Shown: positions 1 through 7,087, counted from the first letter of the stretch. The stretch is DNA of 11,531 nucleotides from Pseudomonadota bacterium (GCA_023453655.1 JAEXTE010000223.1:1-11531), one strand, 5' to 3'. The notes: generated by a model from the letters alone, not told the origin. Program-made: numbers and translations.

Positions 1-1211
1 GTGTAGGTATGCACCTCGGCGCGCCCCCGGAACTCCCACAGGCCGGCGTCCGGCTGGTCGTGCAGCGCCCAGGCGCGCTCGCCCAGCGGTTCCAGGCGCG
101 CGAACGCCGCGGCATCGCCCGGATGCACCAGGCGCTGGTCGAAGAACAGCTGGGTGGAGGCGAGCACCACCGAGCCGTAGACGTCGTGCTGCTTCTGCAC
201 CCAGGCCAGGTTGCCGCGGCGTACCGGGCCCATGCCCCGATAGCCGGCCAGGCTCTCGACCTCGGCCTCCTCCAGCTGCTCGGCGAAGTCGATGCCGTAC
301 AGCGGCTGCAGGCTGCCGTCGTGGGTGGCGATGTTGTAGATGTAGCGCAGGAACTCCTCCATGCTGCGCGTCGCGCCCAGCCGGTTGAGCGCGCGCACCA
401 CGAAGGCCGCGTCGCGCAGCCAGCAGTAGCGGTAGTCCCAGTTGCGCGTGGTATGCGGCGCCTCGGGGATCGAGGTGGTCATCGCCGCGATGATGGCGCC
501 GCTGTCCTCGTACTGGCACAGCTTGAGGGTGATGGCGCTGCGGATCACGGCCTGCTGCCAGTCCAGCGGAATGGAAAGGTAGCGCACCCATTCGCGCCAG
601 TAGGCGTCGGTGCGGCCGATGGCCTCCTCGACATAGCCCGACAGCGAGCGCTGCAGCGGTTCGTCCGGGCCGAACACCAGGTGGACCGCCTGGTTGAGCA
701 CGAACGAGGTCTGCTCGCGCACGAACCGGATCGGCACGTCGGTGGTCAGGCGCAGGGTGAAGCCCGGCAGCAGCCAGCGCATGTGGTTGCTGCCCCAGGT
801 GCAGTCGGGCACGCGCGCACCCCAGTCGGCCAGCGGCCGGGCCCGCACGCGCACGCGCGGGCTGCCGGCCAGCGGCGTGATCCGGCGGATGATCGACACC
901 GGCCGGTAGATGCGCCCGTTCTGCTTCCAGCGGGGCGCGAAATCCAGCACTTCCAGCGCCCCGCCATTGCGGTCGTGGAGCACCGTGCGCAGCAGGGCCG
1001 TATTGGTGACGTACTGTTGCTCGCTGCGCTCGAAATCTTCCAGTTCGATGGCGAGGTCGCCGCCCTCGTGCTCGCGCGGCGACAGCAGCGCGCAGAACGC
1101 GGGATCGCCGTCGAAGGCCGGCAGGCAGGACCACACCACCTTCGCCTCGCGATCGACCAGCGCGCCGAAGCTGCCATTGCCGATCACGCCGAGGTCGAGC
1201 GTCTGTCGCAT
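1..1211 (-). CDS. Glycoside hydrolase family 15 protein (glucoamylase/trehalase-like), 3' end outside window
   Basis: The visible 403 residues begin MRQTLDLGVIGNGSFGALVD, an N-terminal beta-sandwich opening typical of bacterial GH15 proteins. The (alpha/alpha)6 catalytic region follows, with the family hallmark NWDYRYCWLRDA at residues 257-268 and GLWEFRG at 390-396, whose Glu393 sits where GH15 enzymes carry the general acid. The reading frame runs off the left edge, so about a third of a usual 600-residue protein is missing, including the region of the general base. There is no signal peptide, so a cytoplasmic enzyme is expected. The start is supported by a GGAGA ribosome site 7 bases upstream and lies 14 bases after the otsB stop, so the two are co-transcribed. 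GH15 members cleave alpha-glucosidic bonds with inversion. Some bacterial ones are trehalases, which would suit the trehalose neighbour, but substrate cannot be decided from sequence alone. Family assignment is firm; trehalase activity is inference. Confidence 0.9.
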   Translation of the reverse strand, partial: MRQTLDLGVIGNGSFGALVDREAKVVWSCLPAFDGDPAFCALLSPREHEGGDLAIELEDFERSEQQYVTNTALLRTVLHDRNGGALEVLDFAPRWKQNGRIYRPVSIIRRITPLAGSPRVRVRARPLADWGARVPDCTWGSNHMRWLLPGFTLRLTTDVPIRFVREQTSFVLNQAVHLVFGPDEPLQRSLSGYVEEAIGRTDAYWREWVRYLSIPLDWQQAVIRSAITLKLCQYEDSGAIIAAMTTSIPEAPHTTRNWDYRYCWLRDAAFVVRALNRLGATRSMEEFLRYIYNIATHDGSLQPLYGIDFAEQLEEAEVESLAGYRGMGPVRRGNLAWVQKQHDVYGSVVLASTQLFFDQRLVHPGDAAAFARLEPLGERAWALHDQPDAGLWEFRGRAEVHTY

Positions 1212-1218
1212 GCGTTGT

Positions 1219-1223
1219 TCTCC
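1219..1223 (-). promoter_or_regulatory. Ribosome binding site of the GH15 gene
   Basis: GGAGA on the minus strand lies 7 bases before the ATG at 1211, inside the 14-base gap after otsB. It fixes the start of the GH15 gene. Confidence 0.6.
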
Positions 1224-1225
1224 GT

Positions 1226-1975
1226 TCAAGCGCCCGCCCCCAGCCACGCGTGCACCGCGGCGATGTCGGGCAGGCGGTACCGCGCGGCGCTGCCGCCGCG
1301 ATCGCCGACCAGCACGCCCATGCCCTGCTGCGCATTGACCGCGCGGAAGCCGTATTCGTCGGTCAGGTCGTCGCCCACGAACACCGGCTGGCGCCCGCGG
1401 AAGGGCGCCTCCGCCAGAAACGCCGCGATGGCCGTTCCCTTGTCGGCCCGGTGCGGGCGCAGCTCCACCACCATGTCGCCAGGCTGCAGCTGGTAGCCCG
1501 GCAGGCGCTCCACCGCCCGCGCCGCATAGGCGCGCAGCGCGTCCCCGGCTTCGGGTCGGGCGCGCCAGTGCAGGGCCATGGCCTCGCCCTTGTCCTCGAC
1601 CAGGGCGCCGGGCCAGGCCGATACCAGGTCCAGCGCCTCCAGCCGCACCTGTTCCAGCGCCACGGGCGCATCCGGCGGGACGCCGAGCGCTTCTCCCGCG
1701 CGGCGCCGCTGCAGGCCATGCAGGCCCGCGGACGCCAGCCTCAGCGGAGAGAACAAGCGGTCGAGCATCTCCACGCGACGGCCGCTCACCAGGGCCACGG
1801 CGCCATCCATCGCGGCAGACAACGCGCCCAGCCGTTCAACCAGGCGTTGCGACACGTAGACCTGCTCGGGATCGTCTGCGAACGGCACCAGCGTGCCGTC
1901 GACGTCGAGGAACAACGCCCAGCGTTCGGACAGCGGAGGTGGCGGCGGCAGGAAGGGGGGGCCGTCGGACATCAT
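1226..1975 (-). CDS. otsB: Trehalose-6-phosphate phosphatase
   Basis: This HAD-superfamily phosphatase hydrolyses trehalose-6-phosphate to trehalose, the last step of the OtsA/OtsB pathway, in the cytoplasm. From the start used here (249 residues) the nucleophile motif DVDGTL is at residues 24-29, the SGR motif is near residue 65, and the metal-binding GDDLTDEYGF motif has its aspartates at 202-203. Length and motif order match OtsB. The N-terminus is proline-rich (five consecutive Pro just before the core). Start choice is uncertain: tandem ATGs lie at 1975 and 1972 behind GGTGGA, while an in-frame ATG at 2011 has AGGTGA about 10 bases upstream and would add a 12-residue His-rich leader. The gene sits between the ABC ATPase and the GH15 gene in one leftward operon. 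No otsA is in the window; it may lie beyond the left edge, which is a guess from common gene order. Confidence 0.93.
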   Translation of the reverse strand: MMSDGPPFLPPPPPLSERWALFLDVDGTLVPFADDPEQVYVSQRLVERLGALSAAMDGAVALVSGRRVEMLDRLFSPLRLASAGLHGLQRRRAGEALGVPPDAPVALEQVRLEALDLVSAWPGALVEDKGEAMALHWRARPEAGDALRAYAARAVERLPGYQLQPGDMVVELRPHRADKGTAIAAFLAEAPFRGRQPVFVGDDLTDEYGFRAVNAQQGMGVLVGDRGGSAARYRLPDIAAVHAWLGAGA

Positions 1976-2021
1976 TCCACCATGATGGCGCGAATGGTGC
2001 AGCCGTGCCATGAAGATGCCG

Positions 2022-3110
2022 TCACCTGGGCGTCAAGGCGACGCCGCTCGCCGGATCGAACAGGTGCAGCTGCGCCGGCGCGATCCGCAGCCGGACGGTA
2101 GCCCCGGGCTCGGGCAGGGACTCGGGAGCGAAACGCGCGACCAGCGCCGTGCCGCCGGCGCGCACGTGCACGTGCACGTCGCTGCCCATGGGCTCGACCA
2201 CCTCGACGATCGCATCGAAGCCGCGGGCGGCGGCTCCCTGCAGCAGGTGCTCGGGGCGCACGCCAAGCTGGACTTCGCGGCCCTCCAGACCCGCATCGAG
2301 GGCGACGTCCTCCGGCAGCGGCAGCGCACTGCCTTCGCCGGTCGCGAGCCGCCAGCCGTCCTCGCGCAGCAGCCGCCCGCCGACCAGGTTCATGGCCGGC
2401 GTCCCGAGGAAGGTGGCGACGAAGCGGTTGGCGGGGTTGCGGTACAGCGCGAGGGGCGTGTCGACCTGCTGCACCTGCCCTTCGTGCATCACCACGATGC
2501 GCTGGCCCAGGGTCATCGCCTCGACCTGGTCGTGGGTGACGTAGAGCATGGTCGCGCCGAGCTGGCGGTGCAGCCGCGCGATCTCGACCCGCATGCTGGC
2601 GCGCAGGCGCGCGTCGAGGTTGGACAGTGGCTCGTCGAGCAGGAACACCTGCGGCTGGCGCACCAGCGCCCGGCCGAGCGCCACGCGCTGGCGCTGCCCG
2701 CCCGACAGCTGCGCGGGTCGTCTTCCGAGCACGCCGTCGAGCTCGAGCGTCCTCGCCGCATCCGCCACCCGACGCGCGATCTCCGCGGCTGGCATGCGCC
2801 GCATTTTCAGGGCGAAGCCGAGGTTTTCGGCGACCGTCATGTGCGGATACAGCGCATAGTTCTGGAACACCATGGCGATGTCGCGATCGCCGGGCGCCAC
2901 GTCGTTCACCAGCCGCCCGCCAATGCGCAGGTGGCCGGACGTGATCGCCTCCAGCCCGGCCACCATCCGCAGCAGGGTGCTCTTGCCGCAGCCCGATGGC
3001 CCGACCAGCACCAGCAGCTCGCCGTCCGCCACCTCGAAGCTGGCCCCGGCCACGGCCACGTGCCCGTCCGGATAGACTTTGCGCAGCTGGTCCAGTTGCA
3101 CGTGCGCCAC
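2022..3110 (-). CDS. Sugar ABC transporter ATP-binding protein, MalK/UgpC class
   Basis: This 362-residue ATPase would energise a CUT1-type sugar importer from the cytoplasmic face. Visible motifs are Walker A GPSGCGKST (37-45), a Q-loop in MVFQNYALYPHMT, the signature LSGGQ (135-139), Walker B VFLLDEP with Asp159-Glu160, the D-loop SNLD, and the H-loop His193 in THDQ. A C-terminal regulatory TOBE-type domain of about 120 residues contains the typical LGVRPEHL motif. The reading frame stays open to 3434, but homology begins exactly at a GTG at 3110 preceded by a strong GGGAGG site, so that is the start. No permease or solute-binding gene is adjacent, so it must serve permeases encoded elsewhere; such ATPases are often shared between systems. 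The place next to otsB suggests, without proving, a link to trehalose or another alpha-glucoside. Family is certain, substrate unknown. The names ugpC, malK or thuK would all be over-specific. Confidence 0.93.
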   Translation of the reverse strand: MAHVQLDQLRKVYPDGHVAVAGASFEVADGELLVLVGPSGCGKSTLLRMVAGLEAITSGHLRIGGRLVNDVAPGDRDIAMVFQNYALYPHMTVAENLGFALKMRRMPAAEIARRVADAARTLELDGVLGRRPAQLSGGQRQRVALGRALVRQPQVFLLDEPLSNLDARLRASMRVEIARLHRQLGATMLYVTHDQVEAMTLGQRIVVMHEGQVQQVDTPLALYRNPANRFVATFLGTPAMNLVGGRLLREDGWRLATGEGSALPLPEDVALDAGLEGREVQLGVRPEHLLQGAAARGFDAIVEVVEPMGSDVHVHVRAGGTALVARFAPESLPEPGATVRLRIAPAQLHLFDPASGVALTPR

Positions 3111-3114
3111 TCGT

Positions 3115-3121
3115 TCCTCCC
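3115..3121 (-). promoter_or_regulatory. Strong ribosome binding site deciding a GTG start
   Basis: GGGAGGA on the minus strand lies 4 bases before the GTG at 3110, and the core GGAGG about 5 bases. It is the best Shine-Dalgarno match in the window and argues against any of the upstream in-frame ATG starts of the ABC ATPase. Confidence 0.75.
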
Positions 3122-3229
3122 GGCTCGTAGGTCCCGTCGTCCGTGCAGCCGCCGCGCGCCAGGCCGGCCACGCGCGCACTGTGCGACCGCCTCCACGCGG
3201 CGCTTCCGACGCTTGCGCTATCCTCGCAA

Positions 3230-3243
3230 TGTAATCGTTTTCA
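3230..3243. promoter_or_regulatory. Putative LacI-family operator
   Basis: The 14-mer TGTAATCGTTTTCA fits the general LacI-family operator pattern TGnAAnCGnTTnCA at every fixed position, with the central CG typical of this family. Five of its seven base pairs are symmetric. It lies 36 bases before the beta-glucosidase start, just downstream of a possible -10 TATCCT, where a repressor would block transcription. It could also affect the leftward operon, whose start is 119 bases away on the other side. No lacI-type gene lies in the window, so the regulator is unknown. A HexR-type site is a poorer fit because only the left half TGTAAT matches. Confidence 0.55.
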
Positions 3244-3279
3244 GGCCGTGCAGGCCATCTTCCAGGACGTCGAACACAG

Positions 3280-4653
3280 ATGAGCTCCCTTGCCTCCAAG
3301 GACTTCCGCTTCCCCGAGGGCTTCCTCTGGGGCGCCGCCACCGCCGCGCACCAGATCGAGGGTGCGCCGCTGGCCGACGGTGCCGGCCCCAGCATCTGGA
3401 CCCGCTTCGCCCACACGCCCGGCATGACCCTCAACGGCGATACCGGCGATGTGGCCTGCGACCATTACCATCGCTGGAAGGAAGACGTGGGGCTGATGCG
3501 CGAACTCGGCCTGCAGGCCTACCGCTTCAGCGTGTCGTGGTCCCGGATCCTGCCCGAGGGTACCGGTCGGGTGAACCAGAAGGGCCTGGACTTCTATGCG
3601 CGCCTGGTCGACGAGCTGCTCGCCAACGGCATCGAGCCCTTGCTCACGCTCTACCACTGGGACATGCCGGCGGCGCTCGACGACCGCGGGGGCTGGCTCA
3701 ACCGCGACTGCGCCGACTGGTTCGCCGAGTACGGCCGCGTGCTCTACCGCGCGCTCGACGGACGGGTCAGGAAATGGGTGACGCTCAACGAGCCCTGGGT
3801 GGTCACCGACGGCGGCTACCTGCACGGCGCGCTCGCCCCGGGCCACCGCAGCCGTTTCGAGGCGCCGATCGCCGCGCACAACCTGATGCGCGCGCATGGC
3901 GCGGCGGTGCAGGCCTACCGCGCCGAGGGCGCGCACGAGATCGGCCTCGTGGTCAACATCGAGCCCAAGTACCCGGCGGGCGATTCGGAGGCCGATGCGG
4001 CCGCGGTGCGCCGCGCGCACGCCTACATGAACGAGCAGTTCCTGCATCCCGCCCTGCTCGGCCGCTATCCGGACGAACTCAGGGACATTTTCGGCGAGGC
4101 CTGGCCGGACTTTCCCGAGGCGGACTTCGGACTGATCCGCCAGCCGCTGGATTTCGTCGGCATCAACTACTACACGCGCAGCGTCACCGGCGACGGCGAC
4201 AGCTACCCGCAGCGCACGACGGTGGTGCGCCAGCCGCTGGGCACCTACACCGAGACCGGCTGGGAGGTGTTCCCGCAGGGCCTGACCGACCTGCTGCTCT
4301 GGTTCAAGCGGACCTACGGCGACCTGCCGGTCTACATCACAGAGAACGGCGCCGCCTTCTTCGATCCGCCGGTGGCCGAGGAAGGGCGCGTGCGCGACCC
4401 CTTGCGAATTGATTACCTACGAAAGCATCTGGCCGCGATCCACGACGCGATCGCCGCCGGCGTGGACGTCCGCGGCTACATGGCCTGGTCGCTGCTGGAC
4501 AACCTGGAGTGGTCGCTGGGCTATTCCAAGCGGTTCGGTATCATCCACGTCAACTACGGGACGCTCGAGCGGACCCCGAAGGACAGCGCACGCTGGTACT
4601 CTGGCATCATTCGGAGCCACGGGCGAAGCCTGTCCGATCCCCTTCCCTACTGA
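3280..4653 (+). CDS. Beta-glucosidase, glycoside hydrolase family 1
   Basis: This 457-residue retaining beta-glucosidase hydrolyses cellobiose and other short beta-glucosides to glucose. It has the full GH1 set: the N-terminal signature FLWGAATAAHQIEGA (15-29), the acid/base Glu171 in TLNEPW, the nucleophile Glu355 in ITENG, and the sugar-binding Glu410-Trp411 in LLDNLEWSLGY. Length is normal and there is no signal peptide or lipobox, so it acts in the cytoplasm on imported sugar. It is the first gene of the rightward operon and overlaps the zwf start by one base (TGATG). The ribosome site is weak (AGGA about 12 bases upstream). A run of unusual A/T-ending codons occurs at residues 375-383. 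Unphosphorylated rather than 6-phospho substrates are likely because glucokinase follows in the operon; that is an inference. Gene names bglA or bglB are used loosely for this family, so none is given. Confidence 0.94.
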   Translation: MSSLASKDFRFPEGFLWGAATAAHQIEGAPLADGAGPSIWTRFAHTPGMTLNGDTGDVACDHYHRWKEDVGLMRELGLQAYRFSVSWSRILPEGTGRVNQKGLDFYARLVDELLANGIEPLLTLYHWDMPAALDDRGGWLNRDCADWFAEYGRVLYRALDGRVRKWVTLNEPWVVTDGGYLHGALAPGHRSRFEAPIAAHNLMRAHGAAVQAYRAEGAHEIGLVVNIEPKYPAGDSEADAAAVRRAHAYMNEQFLHPALLGRYPDELRDIFGEAWPDFPEADFGLIRQPLDFVGINYYTRSVTGDGDSYPQRTTVVRQPLGTYTETGWEVFPQGLTDLLLWFKRTYGDLPVYITENGAAFFDPPVAEEGRVRDPLRIDYLRKHLAAIHDAIAAGVDVRGYMAWSLLDNLEWSLGYSKRFGIIHVNYGTLERTPKDSARWYSGIIRSHGRSLSDPLPY

Positions 4654-6086
4654 TGGCAACGCGGGCGTCAATGCACGACTCACTCCTGCTGTTCGGCGCC
4701 ACTGGCGACCTGGCTCAACGCTACCTGTTCCCCTCCCTCCTGCATCTGCTGCGCGACCGGCTGCTGCCCGAGTCGTTCCGCGTGGTGGCCATCGGCCGCA
4801 CCGAGCACGACGACGAGGGCTTCCGCGCCTGGCTGCGCGAGCGCATCGGCGGCGAGGCACGCAACAACGGTGCGCTGGACAACCTGCTGGGGCGGATCAG
4901 CTACCACCCGCTCAACCTCAACGACGTCGACGGCATGGCGGCAACGCTCTCGCGCTACGCCGACCGCCCCGCGGTGAGCTACCTGTCGACACCGCCGAAC
5001 CTGTTCGAATCCGCCTGCCTGGGCCTCAAGGCCGCCGGCCTGCTGGACGCGCCCTCGCGCCTGGTACTGGAGAAGCCGATCGGGCACGACCTGGCCTCGG
5101 CGCGCGAGATCGACGCGACGCTCAAGTCGGCGCTGGATGAGTCGAGGATCTTCCGCATCGACCATTACCTGGGCAAGGCACCGGTGCAGAACCTGCTGGC
5201 GCTGCGCTTTGGCAATACCCTGCTCGAGGCGGTGTGGGACAACCGCTGCATCGAGTCGGTCGACATCCTGGTGGCCGAGACCGCCGGCGTCGATGGTCGC
5301 GAAGGCTACTACGCCGGATACGGCGCGCTGCGCGACATGGTGCAGAACCACATGCTGCAGCTGCTGGCGCTGGTGGCGATGGAGCCGCCCGCCGCGCTCG
5401 ATGCCGACAGCATCCGCGACGAGAAGCGCAAGGTGCTGCGCGCGCTGCGTCCGATGACCGCCGCCGAGGTCGCCAACGACAGCATTCGCGGCCGCTATAC
5501 GGCCGGCGTCGTCGAAGGCTCGGCCGCGAAAGGTTTTTTGGCTGACAGCGCTGTCGAAACCTTCGTCGGCCTGCGCGCATGGATCGACAACTGGCGCTGG
5601 GCCGGCGTGCCCTTCCGCCTGGTGACGGGCAAGCGCATGCCCTCGCGCACCACCGAGGTGCTGGTCAACTTCAAGCCGGTCACCCACTGGGTGTTCGACC
5701 GCCCCGACCGCGACAACGCGCGCCCCAACAGCCTGCGCATGCGCCTGCAGCCGGAAGAGACCATCGAACTGGGCCTGATGGGTTCGCTGGCCGCCCCCGA
5801 GTGGGGCGCAACCGAACTGCTGCCGATGTCGCTGGACCTGGCGATGCTGCCGCCCAAGCGCCGCATCGCCTACGAGCGGCTGATGATCGACGCGCTCAAG
5901 GGCGACCAGACCCTGTTCGTGCGCGACGACGAGGTCGAGGCGCAGTGGCGCTGGATCGACAGTATCAGCAGCGCCTGGGCCCAGGCCGGCACGCCGGTGC
6001 ACGACTACCCTGCCGGATCCTGGGGTCCCGCGGGCGCGGCCGGCTTCCTGCCGCGCACCGTCGGCAAGGCGGGCAGCCGCGGATGA
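4653..6086 (+). CDS. zwf: Glucose-6-phosphate 1-dehydrogenase
   Basis: It oxidises glucose-6-phosphate to 6-phosphoglucono-1,5-lactone with NAD(P)+, the entry to the oxidative pentose phosphate and Entner-Doudoroff routes. The 477-residue product has the nucleotide-binding GATGDLA (15-21), the conserved EKPIGHDL, the active-site block RIDHYLGK (168-175, with His171 and Lys175), and DNWRWAGVPF plus TGKRMP further on, all standard for the family. The start at 4653 overlaps the beta-glucosidase stop (TGATG), pointing to translational coupling. An in-frame ATG at 4671 giving MHDSLLLFGATGD is equally possible since neither has a clear Shine-Dalgarno. The stop overlaps the glk start as ATGA. A composite inverted repeat with A/T-ending codons lies within the gene at 5530-5563, in a segment between conserved YTAG and ETFVG blocks. 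Confidence 0.97.
   Translation: MATRASMHDSLLLFGATGDLAQRYLFPSLLHLLRDRLLPESFRVVAIGRTEHDDEGFRAWLRERIGGEARNNGALDNLLGRISYHPLNLNDVDGMAATLSRYADRPAVSYLSTPPNLFESACLGLKAAGLLDAPSRLVLEKPIGHDLASAREIDATLKSALDESRIFRIDHYLGKAPVQNLLALRFGNTLLEAVWDNRCIESVDILVAETAGVDGREGYYAGYGALRDMVQNHMLQLLALVAMEPPAALDADSIRDEKRKVLRALRPMTAAEVANDSIRGRYTAGVVEGSAAKGFLADSAVETFVGLRAWIDNWRWAGVPFRLVTGKRMPSRTTEVLVNFKPVTHWVFDRPDRDNARPNSLRMRLQPEETIELGLMGSLAAPEWGATELLPMSLDLAMLPPKRRIAYERLMIDALKGDQTLFVRDDEVEAQWRWIDSISSAWAQAGTPVHDYPAGSWGPAGAAGFLPRTVGKAGSRG
5530..5563. repeat. Nested inverted repeat inside zwf
   Basis: A perfect 12-base palindrome GACAGCGCTGTC (5544-5555) is flanked by an outer inverted repeat AAGGTTT (5530-5536) and AAACCTT (5557-5563), offset by an asymmetric 7-versus-1 base gap. 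The codons here (GGT TTT TTG GCT, then GCT) end in A/T or TTG far more than in the surrounding gene. The palindrome resembles LacI-family operators with a central CG, but 12-base palindromes are expected by chance a few times in a window this long, so function is uncertain. Confidence 0.4.
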
Positions 6087-7087
6087 GCGCGACGCGGATC
6101 CTGCTGGCGGACATCGGCGGCACCAATGCCCGCTTCGCCCTGGCCGACCCGGACGCGGACTCGCCGCTGCTGGTCGACAGCGTGCAGCGCTTCGCCGTCG
6201 CCGACTTCCCCTCGCTGGCCGATACCGCCCGCCACTACCTGGTCGAGACCGGCCAGGCCGAAGCGGGCATCCGCCATGGCGTGTTCGCGGTGGCCGGGCG
6301 CGTGGACGGCGACGAGGCGCGCATCACCAATCATCCCTGGGTGATCTGCCGGCGGCGCACGCAGGCCCAGCTTGGGTTCGAGCGCGTCAGCCTGGTCAAC
6401 GATTTCGCCGCCCAGGCGATGGCCATTCCGCTGTTCCAGCCCGGCGACGTGGTGCCCATCGGCGGCGCCACCTGGACGCCGGAGCGCGAACCGCAGCACC
6501 GCACCTACGCCATCCTCGGGCCGGGCACCGGCCTGGGCGTGGGCGCGCTGGTGATCCGCGACGGCCGGCAGTTCCCGCTCGAGACCGAGGGCGGCCACGC
6601 CAGTTTCGCACCCGGGACGCCCGAGGAACTCGAGGTCCTGGCCCAGCTGTCCGCACAGTTCGGCCGCGTGTCCAATGAACGCCTGATCTGCGGGCCGGGC
6701 CTGGTCAACATCCACCGCGCGCTGAGCGAGATCGCCGGCGAGGATCCGGGCCCGCTGCAGCCGGCCGACGTGACCGCGCGCGCGCAGGCCGGCGATCCCC
6801 GCTGCATGCGCGCGGTCGACGTGTTCTGCGCGGTGTTCGGCGCGGTCTCGGGCGACCTGGTCCTGACCCTCGGCGCCTGGGATGGCGTATTCCTCACCGG
6901 CGGCCTGGTCCCCAAGGTGCTCGACGCCCTGCAGCACTCGGGATTCCGCCAGCGCTTCGAGCACAAGGGCCGGTTCTCGCCGGCCATGGCCCGGGTGCCG
7001 TCGATGGCCGTGCTGCATCCGCACGCGGGCCTGCTCGGCGCCGCCGCCATCGCCCGCAGCGAAGCGCGCGGGGCCGCGCCGCAATGA
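6083..7087 (+). CDS. glk: Glucokinase
   Basis: It phosphorylates free glucose to glucose-6-phosphate using ATP in the cytoplasm, linking the beta-glucosidase product to Zwf. The 334-residue protein is of the E. coli-type glucokinase family rather than the ROK type. It has the phosphate-binding DIGGTNARFAL at 10-20, the catalytic Asp107 in LVNDFAAQ, GPGTGLG in the ATP/adenosine region, ETEGGHASF for sugar contact, and a C-terminal LTGGLVPK. The ROK zinc motif is absent. It begins at the ATG overlapping the zwf stop (ATGA) and ends in an ATGA overlap with pgl, so zwf, glk and pgl are translationally coupled. Length is close to the usual 320-335 residues. No truncation or missing key residue is seen. 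Confidence 0.96.
   Translation: MSATRILLADIGGTNARFALADPDADSPLLVDSVQRFAVADFPSLADTARHYLVETGQAEAGIRHGVFAVAGRVDGDEARITNHPWVICRRRTQAQLGFERVSLVNDFAAQAMAIPLFQPGDVVPIGGATWTPEREPQHRTYAILGPGTGLGVGALVIRDGRQFPLETEGGHASFAPGTPEELEVLAQLSAQFGRVSNERLICGPGLVNIHRALSEIAGEDPGPLQPADVTARAQAGDPRCMRAVDVFCAVFGAVSGDLVLTLGAWDGVFLTGGLVPKVLDALQHSGFRQRFEHKGRFSPAMARVPSMAVLHPHAGLLGAAAIARSEARGAAPQ

Larger units (their letters stand above)
3111..3279. promoter_or_regulatory. Divergent intergenic promoter region
   Basis: This 169-base gap separates the leftward ABC ATPase/otsB/GH15 operon from the rightward beta-glucosidase/Entner-Doudoroff operon and should carry promoters for both. The only locally AT-richer stretch is about 3218-3243. 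A TATCCT at 3219-3224 on the plus strand could be a -10 element, but no convincing -35 partner is spaced correctly, so exact promoters are not called. The stretch also contains a LacI-like operator and a smaller dyad, TTGCG at 3213-3217 with CGCAA at 3225-3229. Confidence 0.7.

Noticed and set aside
9-1496. 495-codon plus-strand open frame opposite the GH15 and otsB genes
   Set aside because: The opposite strand carries clear GH15 and HAD motifs; the plus-strand product has no recognisable domain.
2163-2179. Tandem CACGTG repeats
   Set aside because: They are explained by alternating His-Val codons (VHVHV) in the conserved C-terminal domain of the ABC ATPase.
3230-3245. HexR-type site upstream of the zwf operon
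   Set aside because: Only the left half TGTAAT fits; the right half and spacing do not match the HexR palindrome, whereas the LacI-type pattern fits throughout.
3111-3434. N-terminal extension of the ABC ATPase to an upstream ATG
   Set aside because: The extra residues are low-complexity, overlap the divergent beta-glucosidase gene, and a strong ribosome site marks the GTG at 3110.
2010-4412. 800-codon plus-strand open frame across the ABC ATPase complement and the beta-glucosidase
   Set aside because: It spans an intergenic promoter region and is antisense or out of frame to two strongly supported genes.
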